NCBI GenBank assembly: GCA_903842575.1
Contig: CAIMMM010000155.1
Span: 1-41,654 of the forward strand
DNA: 41,654 bases
Origin: an uncultured Bacteroidota bacterium
GTDB lineage: Bacteria; Bacteroidota; Bacteroidia; Flavobacteriales; Flavobacteriaceae
Direction of reading: 5' to 3'
In this document: positions 34,923 through 41,654 of the stretch, piece by piece
Numbering within the stretch: position 1 is the stretch's first letter
How the letters are laid out: each line of letters opens with the position of its first letter
Notes under the pieces: generated by a model
Told to the model about the DNA's origin: nothing
The model's input: the letters and a program-made list of their open reading frames with translations, nothing else
Database searches by the model: none
Program-made: the position numbers and the translations under genes

Positions 34923-36179
34923 TTACAAATCAAATTGTTTTATTTTTCGATACAAGGTTCTTTCGGAAATGCCTAGTTCATCAGCAGCTGCTTTGCGTTT
35001 TCCTTTATTTTTTTCTAGAGATTTTTTAATCATTTCAATTTCTTTTTGCTCTAGTTTTAGTACTTCTTCCTCTTCAATGGTTTCCGCAAAAAGATAATTG
35101 TCCTCATTTTCTTCAAAATCATCCTCGTTGGGTTGATTGTTTAAAACAGCATTTCTTGGCTCCTCTTCAAACGAAATTTCACTTTCAGATTCTTTTGAAC
35201 CGTATATTTTTTGAATTAAATTGGTATTGATTTCTTGCACTTTGGCGGAACCGTTTTTCATTAGTTCCAAGGTTAATTTCTTCAAATCGTGCAAGTCGCT
35301 TTTCATGTCAAAAAGCACTTTGTATAGGATGTCTCTTTCGGTACTAAAATCACTTTCGGATTTTTTATCTTTTATTACCGAAGGTAAATTGCTTCCTTCT
35401 TGCGGCAAATAGGAGTTCAAAGTCAGTGAATTAATCTCGCGATTGGTTTCCAATACTGAAATTTGCTCTGCCACATTTCTTAACTGACGGATATTGCCAC
35501 TCCAACGGTATTTTTGTAATACTAAAATAGCATCATCGCTTAGTTTAATGGCGGGCATTTTATATTTATGAGCAAAATCGGCAGCAAATTTTCGAAACAA
35601 CAAATGAATATCTTCTTTTCTATCGCGCAATGGAGGCAATGGAATATCCACAGTACTCAATCGATAATACAAATCCTCACGGAATTTTCCTTTTTCGATG
35701 GAATCAAACAAATTAACATTGGTTGCAGCCACAATCCGAACATTGGTTTTTTGAACTTGTGAGGAACCTACTTTTATAAAGTCCCCATTTTCTAATACAC
35801 GAAGTAATCTAACTTGAGTTGTCAGCGGTAATTCTCCTACTTCATCCAAAAAAATTGTTCCGCCATCGGCCACTTCAAAATAGCCTTCGCGTGTGTTGGT
35901 AGCTCCCGTAAAAGCGCCTTTTTCGTGACCAAAAAGCTCGCTGTCAATGGTTCCTTCTGGTATAGCCCCACAGTTTACTGCAATATATTTTCCGTGTTTT
36001 CTATGCGAAAGCGAATGGATAATACGAGGAATACTTTCTTTACCAACGCCGCTTTCACCAACAACCAATACCGAAATATCAGTTGGAGCGACTTGAATGG
36101 CTTTTTCTATAGCACGATTGAGTTTCGGGTCATTCCCAATAATCTCAAATCGTTGTTTTATATTCTGTACTGTTTCCAT
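34923..36179 (-). CDS. Sigma-54-dependent transcriptional activator without receiver domain
   Basis: The 418-residue protein is an AAA+ enhancer-binding protein that opens RpoN promoters by ATP hydrolysis. It has Walker A 'GESGVGKE' at 41-48 (Val replaces the usual Thr/Ser), the sigma-54 contact loop 'GAFTGA' at 88-93, Walker B 'GGTIFLDEVGEL' at about 106-117, the 'FREDLYYRL' arginine-finger region, and a C-terminal Fis-type helix-turn-helix ('AADELGISERTLYRKI', about 397-412). The N-terminus goes straight into the AAA+ domain, with no receiver, PAS or GAF sensor. An acidic linker of about 100 residues separates AAA+ from the DNA-binding helix. It is in an operon-like run 64 bases after miaB and 59 bases before lptE. 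Confidence 0.9.
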   Translation of the reverse strand: METVQNIKQRFEIIGNDPKLNRAIEKAIQVAPTDISVLVVGESGVGKESIPRIIHSLSHRKHGKYIAVNCGAIPEGTIDSELFGHEKGAFTGATNTREGYFEVADGGTIFLDEVGELPLTTQVRLLRVLENGDFIKVGSSQVQKTNVRIVAATNVNLFDSIEKGKFREDLYYRLSTVDIPLPPLRDRKEDIHLLFRKFAADFAHKYKMPAIKLSDDAILVLQKYRWSGNIRQLRNVAEQISVLETNREINSLTLNSYLPQEGSNLPSVIKDKKSESDFSTERDILYKVLFDMKSDLHDLKKLTLELMKNGSAKVQEINTNLIQKIYGSKESESEISFEEEPRNAVLNNQPNEDDFEENEDNYLFAETIEEEEVLKLEQKEIEMIKKSLEKNKGKRKAAADELGISERTLYRKIKQFDL

Positions 36180-36243
36180 AATTATTCATTTATAATTAGC
36201 AAGGGGTGGTTGATTTCACTGTTTTGAAATTATCAATGATCCA

Positions 36244-37695
36244 TTATTTTAAATTCATTTCACTCAAGCCAATAGCTTTACCAATCAAAGTGCCGCTTGT
36301 ACAGCTTTCAATTTTCACATTCACAAAGTCTCCAATTTTATATTCTTCTCTAGGAAAAACAACAGTAATACTTTGAGAATTTCTTCCAGAAAATTCTTCT
36401 TTAGATTTTTTTGAAACTTTCTCAACCAAAACTTCTACTGTTTGCCCAATGAATTCCTGACTGCGAAGCCATGCATGTTTTTGCTGTAAATCTACAATCT
36501 CTTGTAAACGTCTCAATTTTGTGGTTTCCGAAACATCATCTTCCATTTTTCGACCTGCTAATGTTCCTGGTCGTTCAGAATAAGAATACATATAACCAAA
36601 ATTGTATTTTACATAGTCCATCAAACTCAAAGTATCCTGATGGTCCTCTTCAGTTTCTGTTGGAAAACCAGCAATCATATCTTGAGTGATGCTCACATCA
36701 GCTAGAATTTTTCTAATGTTGTCAATCAATTTCATGTACTCTTCACGGGTATGTAATCGATTCATTTCCTTTAAAATTCTATTGCTTCCAGACTGAACAG
36801 GCAAATGAATGTGATTGCAGATGTTTGAATGTTTTGCAATAACGTGCAGCACTTCTTCATGCATGTCTTGCGGATTAGAAGTTGAAAATCGAATACGCAT
36901 TTTCGGAAAAGTAATCGCTACCATTTCCAATAAATGTTCAAATTTTACAGCTGTTGCTTTTTGCATTTCAGAGGCATTCAAAAAATCCTTTTTCAAACCG
37001 CCACCATACCATAAATAGCTGTCTACATTTTGCCCCAGAAGGGTGATTTCCTTAAATCCTTTGTCCCACAAATCTTTTATTTCTGCTAAAATACTTTGTG
37101 GTTCACGACTGCGTTCTCTTCCACGGGTAAATGGCACTACGCAAAACGTACACATATTATCACAACCACGAGTAATGGAAACCAAAGCTGTTACGCCATT
37201 GCTCATCAATCGAACGGGTGAAATATCACCATAGGTTTCTTCTTTGGAAAGGATTACGTTGATGGCATCTCTTCCTTCTTCCACTTCTTTTAATAAATTG
37301 GGTAAATCTTTATACGCATCTGGACCAACCACCATATCCACAATTTTCTCTTCTTCGAGAAATTGTGTTTTCAATCGTTCTGCCATGCAACCCAAAACGC
37401 CTACTTTCATTCCTGGATTAATACGCTTTACGGCATTGTATTTCTCCAAACGCTTTCTAACGGTTTGTTCCGCTTTGTCTCTTATGGAGCAGGTATTCAC
37501 CAAAACCAAATCGGCTTCTTCTAATATAGTTGTTGTATTATAACCTTCGTTAGTTAAAATAGAAGCTACGATCTCGCTATCTGAAAAATTCATCGCGCAG
37601 CCATAACTTTCAATAAAAAGTTTCTTGGTATTTCCTTCTTTTTGTTCAAGAACTAAAGATTGTCCTTGCGTTTTTTCGTCTATTATCTTCTCCAT
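36244..37695 (-). CDS. miaB: tRNA-2-methylthio-N6-dimethylallyladenosine synthase
   Basis: MiaB is a radical-SAM methylthiotransferase that adds a methylthio group to i6A37 in tRNAs reading U-starting codons. The 483-residue protein has an N-terminal UPF0004 domain with the three cluster cysteines (Cys33 in 'YGCAMN', Cys69 in 'NTCSIRD', Cys103 in 'LGCMAE'), the radical-SAM CxxxCxxC (Cys178, 182, 185 in 'RGCDNMCTFCVVPFTRGRERS'-type motif), and a C-terminal TRAM domain from about 418. The 'PFTRGRERSR' sequence separates MiaB from RimO. The start at 37695 gives a short 25-residue lead before the domain. An exact TAnnTTTG promoter precedes it, and it heads the miaB-secG unit. Confidence 0.95.
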   Translation of the reverse strand: MEKIIDEKTQGQSLVLEQKEGNTKKLFIESYGCAMNFSDSEIVASILTNEGYNTTTILEEADLVLVNTCSIRDKAEQTVRKRLEKYNAVKRINPGMKVGVLGCMAERLKTQFLEEEKIVDMVVGPDAYKDLPNLLKEVEEGRDAINVILSKEETYGDISPVRLMSNGVTALVSITRGCDNMCTFCVVPFTRGRERSREPQSILAEIKDLWDKGFKEITLLGQNVDSYLWYGGGLKKDFLNASEMQKATAVKFEHLLEMVAITFPKMRIRFSTSNPQDMHEEVLHVIAKHSNICNHIHLPVQSGSNRILKEMNRLHTREEYMKLIDNIRKILADVSITQDMIAGFPTETEEDHQDTLSLMDYVKYNFGYMYSYSERPGTLAGRKMEDDVSETTKLRRLQEIVDLQQKHAWLRSQEFIGQTVEVLVEKVSKKSKEEFSGRNSQSITVVFPREEYKIGDFVNVKIESCTSGTLIGKAIGLSEMNLK

Positions 37696-37720
37696 AAAAT
37701 GCTGTTGGCTTTCGCGATTA

Positions 37721-37752
37721 CAAAGATAATACTAAAAACGAATATCTGACAA
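37721..37752 (-). promoter_or_regulatory. Promoter of miaB
   Basis: On the - strand TATCTTTG (37728-37721) matches TAnnTTTG exactly and TTG (37752-37750) lies 21 bases upstream. The element ends 25 bases before the miaB ATG. The spacer with topA (37696-37861) also holds the divergent topA promoter and no further feature. Confidence 0.65.
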
Positions 37753-37833
37753 GATGGCAGACGATGTTTAACAGTATTTTTAAATAATTTTTGAATAAAA
37801 AAAAATCAAATCCTAAAGTTTAAAAAAAATAAA

Positions 37834-37841
37834 TACTTTTG
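37834..37841 (+). promoter_or_regulatory. Probable -7 promoter element for topA
   Basis: TACTTTTG matches TAnnTTTG and ends 20 bases before the topA ATG. No TTG lies within the usual distance upstream, because that stretch is A-rich, so the -33 element is unclear. Confidence 0.5.
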
Positions 37842-37861
37842 CCGACACAAACAATTGGGAT

Positions 37862-40360
37862 ATGGCAAAGAATTTAGTTATCGTTGAGTCACCTGCAAAG
37901 GCAAAAACAATCGAAAAATTTTTGGGAAGTGATTACCAAGTAGAATCAAGTTATGGGCACATAGCCGATTTGCCATCTAAAGAAATAGGCGTTGATGTTG
38001 AAAACGGTTTCAAGCCAAAATATGAGGTTTCCCCCGACAAAAAGGCTTTAGTTTCCAAACTAAAAACACTAGCCAAAAATGCCGATATGGTTTGGTTAGC
38101 GAGTGATGAGGACCGAGAGGGAGAAGCTATTTCTTGGCATTTATCCGAAGAATTAAAATTGGATAAAAACAAAACCAAAAGAATTGTTTTCCACGAAATA
38201 ACAAAATCAGCCATCCTGAAAGCTATTGATAATCCTCGGGAAATTGATTATAACTTAGTTAACGCACAACAAGCTCGTAGAGTTTTGGATAGATTGGTTG
38301 GTTATGAATTATCACCGGTATTGTGGAGAAAAATTAAAGGAGGTTTATCGGCCGGGAGAGTACAATCGGTTTCTGTTCGATTAATTGTTGAGCGTGAACG
38401 TGAAATTCAAAACTTCAATGCAGTGGCTTCCTATTCGGTAGTTGCGGAATTTGTAAATGAATCCGGGAAAGTGTTTAAAGCCAAATTGCCCAAGAATTTT
38501 AACACTAAAAAAGAGGCCGAAGATTTTTTAAATAAAAATATCGGTTCTACCTATAAAGTAGCAGATTTAGAAACAAAGCCAACAAAGAAAACACCAACTG
38601 GACCTTTTACAACGTCTACTTTGCAGCAAGAAGCTGCCCGTAAATTGTATCTACCTGTTGGAATTACGATGCAATTGGCGCAAAAATTATATGAAGCTGG
38701 GTTGATAACCTATATGAGAACAGATAGCGTTAATCTTTCTAATGATGCAATGCAAGCTGCGGAAGCGGAAATTATAAAATCATACGGAAAGGAATTTTCT
38801 AAGCCTAGAACATTTGTGAACAGAAGCAAAGGTGCCCAAGAAGCGCATGAAGCAATACGCCCTACGGATATGTCGCGTCACACTGTAAATATTGAACGTG
38901 ACCAAGCTCGATTGTATGATTTAATTTGGAAAAGAACGTTGGCTTCACAAATGAGTGATGCCGAATTGGAAAGAACCAATGTTAAAATTGAAGCCAATAA
39001 TCATGGTGAAATTTTTACAGCTTCTGGAGAAGTAATAAAATTTGAAGGATTCCTAGAAGTTTATTTAGAAGGAAATGACGATGATGATGAAGAGCATGAA
39101 GGCATGCTTCCTGTAATGAGAGTCAATGAGCAATTGCAAAACAATTATATCACGGCTACCGAACGATATTCGCGTGCTGCTGCAAGATATACTGAAGCTT
39201 CTTTAGTAAAAAAATTAGAGGAGTTGGGAATTGGTCGTCCGTCAACATATGCGCCAACAATTTCTACTATTATTAATAGAAATTATGTTGAAAAAGGAAA
39301 TCTGGAGGGACAAGAAAGAAACTATACCCAACTGACTTTGCAATCAGGAAAAATTTTGGATAAAGTGTTGAAAGAAAACACAGGTTCCGACAAAGGGAAA
39401 TTAGTTCCTACCGATATAGGAACTATTGTTACGGATTTTTTGGTTAAGAATTTCGGAAATATATTGGATTATAATTTCACGGCAAAAGTGGAGCAAGATT
39501 TTGATGAGATTGCGGAAGGAAATATTGATTGGACAACAATGATGCAGGAGTTCTACGATAAATTCCATCCCAATGTAAAAGATGTTGAGGCCAATGCTGA
39601 TAGAGAAAGTGGAGAAAGAATATTAGGAAAAGATCCAAAAACTGGAAAACAAGTCTCAGTTCGTTTAGGAAAATTTGGTCCAATGGCTCAAATTGGTGAG
39701 GCGGATGATGAAAATAAAAAGTTTGCCAGTTTAATGGGGGATCAAAACATTGGCAATATTACTTTGGAAGAGGTTTTAAATTTATTTTTATTGCCAAAAA
39801 ATTTAGGAACCTATAAAGGGGAAGAAGTTGAAGTTAGTAATGGTCGTTATGGTCCTTATATTCGTCATGGAGCTGCATTTGTATCCTTGCCAAAAGGAGA
39901 AGATCCATTAGATATATCAATGGAAAGGGCTAAGGAATTAATTGATGAAAAGGCTACTGCCGATGCACCTGTTGCAGTATATAAAGGCGAAGGTGTTCAA
40001 AAAGGAACTGGAAGATTTGGTCCTTTTCTTAAATGGAATGGTATGTTTATTAATGTAAGCACCAAATACAATTTTAATAATTTATCACAACAAGACATTG
40101 AAACAATCATTGAAGACAAACTTCAAAAAAACATAGATAAAGTAATTCATAATTGGGAATCGGAAGGTATTTTGGTTCAGAAAGCTCGTTGGGGAAGATC
40201 GGAAATCACAAAAGGGAAAATAAAAATTGAATTAAGTAAAGATATTGATGCATCAGTATTAACATTGGTTGAAGTTCAAGAAATGATTGCCAAAAAAACT
40301 CCTGTAAAGAAAGTCGCAGCCAAAAAAGTTGGCGCAAAAAAACCTGCAAAAAAGAAATAG
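37862..40360 (+). CDS. topA: DNA topoisomerase I
   Basis: TopA relaxes negative supercoils through a covalent 5'-phosphotyrosine intermediate. The 832-residue protein has the TOPRIM domain with Glu9 ('VIVESPAKA') and the acidic 'SDEDREGEAI' at 81-90, then the type IA core with the active-site Tyr284 in 'GLITYMRTDSVNLS'. Further signatures are 'QEAHEAIRPTD' and 'EELGIGRPSTYAPTI'. The C-terminal third contains topo-C repeat units ('GRYGPYIRHG', 'GRFGPFLKWNG'). The tail is lysine/alanine-rich ('KKVAAKKVGAKKPAKKK'). The whole protein has no cysteine, so the zinc ribbons of the E. coli enzyme are absent. The next gene starts 3 bases after the stop. Confidence 0.97.
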   Translation: MAKNLVIVESPAKAKTIEKFLGSDYQVESSYGHIADLPSKEIGVDVENGFKPKYEVSPDKKALVSKLKTLAKNADMVWLASDEDREGEAISWHLSEELKLDKNKTKRIVFHEITKSAILKAIDNPREIDYNLVNAQQARRVLDRLVGYELSPVLWRKIKGGLSAGRVQSVSVRLIVEREREIQNFNAVASYSVVAEFVNESGKVFKAKLPKNFNTKKEAEDFLNKNIGSTYKVADLETKPTKKTPTGPFTTSTLQQEAARKLYLPVGITMQLAQKLYEAGLITYMRTDSVNLSNDAMQAAEAEIIKSYGKEFSKPRTFVNRSKGAQEAHEAIRPTDMSRHTVNIERDQARLYDLIWKRTLASQMSDAELERTNVKIEANNHGEIFTASGEVIKFEGFLEVYLEGNDDDDEEHEGMLPVMRVNEQLQNNYITATERYSRAAARYTEASLVKKLEELGIGRPSTYAPTISTIINRNYVEKGNLEGQERNYTQLTLQSGKILDKVLKENTGSDKGKLVPTDIGTIVTDFLVKNFGNILDYNFTAKVEQDFDEIAEGNIDWTTMMQEFYDKFHPNVKDVEANADRESGERILGKDPKTGKQVSVRLGKFGPMAQIGEADDENKKFASLMGDQNIGNITLEEVLNLFLLPKNLGTYKGEEVEVSNGRYGPYIRHGAAFVSLPKGEDPLDISMERAKELIDEKATADAPVAVYKGEGVQKGTGRFGPFLKWNGMFINVSTKYNFNNLSQQDIETIIEDKLQKNIDKVIHNWESEGILVQKARWGRSEITKGKIKIELSKDIDASVLTLVEVQEMIAKKTPVKKVAAKKVGAKKPAKKK

Positions 40361-40363
40361 AAT

Positions 40364-41515
40364 ATGGAATTTGATTTTCTAACGCCAGTAAATTCTGAAA
40401 TCATTCAATTTATTAGTAAATTGAACTCTCAGCACTTAGGAAGTAAAGTGTCCTTTCACACTGATAAAGAGTTTCCTAATATTGATAAAATCAAAATCGC
40501 TATAATTGGCGTTTTAGAAAACAGAGGAGATGCCACACAATTTGAAGAAGTTGATTTAAATCATATTAGAAAAGAATTATACAGTCTATTCCCAGGTAAT
40601 TGGGAAAGTCCAATGGCCGATTTAGGAGATATACTTCCTGGAAATTCACTAGAGGATACTTTTTTTGCAGTTAAAAAAGTGATTTCTAAATTAATTCGTA
40701 AAAACATTATACCAATTGTTATTGGGGGCACACAAGATTTGACCTATGCTTTATATAGAGCTTATGATGATTTGGAGCAAATGGTTAATTTAGTTGCCGT
40801 TGATAGTAAATTTGATTTTGGAAAGCAAGATGAAAATACTTCTTCAGATTCTTATTTAACGAAAATTATAGTTGATGAGCCAAATAACTTGTTTAATTAC
40901 AGTAATATTGGTTATCAAACCTATTATAACTCTCAGGAAGAAATAGATTTAATAGAAAAGTTATTTTTTGACGCCTATCGGTTGGGGGAAATTTCAAATA
41001 ATATAGAAATAGCAGAGCCTATTTTTAGGGACGCCGATTTAGTTACTGTAGATTTAAACGTTATAAAATCTTCTGATTCGGGAAACTTTACTAATTTTAC
41101 CCCTAATGGATTTAACGGAAAAGAAATTTGTGCTTTGGCAAGATATGCGGGTATAAGTGATAAAGTATCTCTTTTAGGAATTTTTAATCATTGGAATAGC
41201 AAACAAGAGTCCGTATTAATAGCTCAAATTATTTGGTATTTTATAGAAGGTATTAATTATCGTTCAAACGAATATCCTTTTGGAAGTAGAGAAAGTTACT
41301 CTAAGTATATTGTTCCATTAGAAAATGATGAATTAATCTTTTATAAAAGCGACAAGACTGATAGATGGTGGATACACATTCCTTTTTTTACGGAGGGAAA
41401 CAATAAACTAAAAAAAAATACGTTATTACCATGTTCCTATGAAGAATATTTAACAGCTTGTAATCAAGAATTACCAGAAAGATGGTGGAAAGCACAAAGA
41501 AAGAATATTTTGTAA
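40364..41515 (+). CDS. Arginase/formimidoylglutamase-fold protein with substituted metal ligands
   Basis: The 383-residue protein follows the ureohydrolase (arginase, agmatinase, formimidoylglutamase) layout. 'PIVIGGTQDLTYAL' stands at the GGxH motif, 'VAVDSKFDFG' at the DAHxD motif, and 'LVTVDLNVIKSSD' at the SxDxDxxDP motif. The metal ligands have changed: His to Gln124, His to Lys149, and the second Asp to Asn232, while Asp147, Asp151 and Asp230 remain. A working Mn2+ pair seems unlikely, so this is probably a pseudoenzyme despite the usual 'formimidoylglutamase' label. The C-terminus is longer than in arginase. It is coupled to topA (3-base gap). In flavobacteria I recall gldKLMN (type IX secretion and gliding) downstream; that is not visible here. 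Confidence 0.82.
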   Translation: MEFDFLTPVNSEIIQFISKLNSQHLGSKVSFHTDKEFPNIDKIKIAIIGVLENRGDATQFEEVDLNHIRKELYSLFPGNWESPMADLGDILPGNSLEDTFFAVKKVISKLIRKNIIPIVIGGTQDLTYALYRAYDDLEQMVNLVAVDSKFDFGKQDENTSSDSYLTKIIVDEPNNLFNYSNIGYQTYYNSQEEIDLIEKLFFDAYRLGEISNNIEIAEPIFRDADLVTVDLNVIKSSDSGNFTNFTPNGFNGKEICALARYAGISDKVSLLGIFNHWNSKQESVLIAQIIWYFIEGINYRSNEYPFGSRESYSKYIVPLENDELIFYKSDKTDRWWIHIPFFTEGNNKLKKNTLLPCSYEEYLTACNQELPERWWKAQRKNIL

Positions 41516-41654
41516 TATTTTTTTATATTTAATGCTATTGCAAATCAGAATATTTAAAAACAAATAATTTAAACTAAAACTTACAAATAACACAAAAAAA
41601 CGCATTTTAACGCTTAATATTGCGTTTTATCGATAAAATATTTTATTTATTAAA
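41516..41654. other. AT-rich non-coding tail with hairpin at window end
   Basis: No reading frame is visible after the arginase-fold gene. An inverted repeat, AAAACGCA at 41597-41604 and TGCGTTTT at 41621-41628 (16-base loop), lies within it. The hairpin lacks a clear T-tract but could terminate the topA unit or belong to the control region of the next gene, which lies outside the window. Confidence 0.5.

Overview
The window is chromosomal DNA of a member of the Bacteroidota, almost certainly a Flavobacterium-like Flavobacteriaceae. The DNA is AT-rich. Several genes are preceded by the Bacteroidota promoter element TAnnTTTG rather than an E. coli-type -10. Shine-Dalgarno sequences are weak or absent. 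The primary sigma factor is the short form without region 1.1. Exosortase F (XrtF) and its partner protein are a flavobacterial marker. Many proteins (MraZ, MurE, FtsZ, XrtF) closely resemble the Flavobacterium versions as I remember them. I see no phage, insertion sequence, CRISPR array or pseudogene, and no gene-free stretch longer than 300 bases. The longest gap is about 180 bases.

Region 1 (1-15820, + strand) is a complete division and cell wall (dcw) cluster in the order mraZ, rsmH, ftsL-like, ftsI, murE, mraY, murD, ftsW, murG, murC, ftsQ, ftsA, ftsZ. Genes overlap or sit a few bases apart. Four GTGGT boxes on a 10-base helical register lie in front of mraZ and look like the MraZ operator. 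The cluster ends at a strong hairpin terminator after ftsZ. Together these genes make lipid II from UDP-MurNAc precursors, flip and polymerise it, and build the FtsZ/FtsA septal machine. murF and ddl are not here.

Region 2 (15820-21035) holds housekeeping genes: a YqeY/GatB-like protein and tRNA-Arg(UCG) on the + strand, then rpe, rpoD, pnp and rpsO on the - strand. Nearly every unit has its own hairpin terminator.

Region 3 (21031-28546) is more accessory. It contains a GAF-domain methionine sulfoxide reductase-like gene divergent from xrtF and its partner, an ATP-cone/Mrr-type nuclease fusion, a beta-CASP metallo-beta-lactamase ribonuclease, a three-gene metal cassette (HYC_CC_PP protein, TonB-dependent receptor, secreted HMA protein), and a DedA membrane protein.

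Region 4 (28550-37752, - strand) has an MG2-like protein with a TonB-plug domain but no barrel, groEL and groES, and an apparent operon miaB - sigma-54-type activator - lptE - TPR protein - secG.

Region 5 (37834-41654, + strand) has topA followed by an arginase-fold protein whose metal ligands are substituted. In related flavobacteria I recall this pair lying just upstream of the gldKLMN gliding/type IX secretion genes, but the window ends before that could be seen.

The items most worth a second look are the arginase-fold pseudoenzyme next to topA, the ATP-cone nuclease paired with a beta-CASP nuclease, the receiver-less sigma-54 activator inside an envelope operon, the cysteine-rich metal cassette with its inverted repeat, and several promoters placed so close to start codons that the mRNAs may be nearly leaderless.
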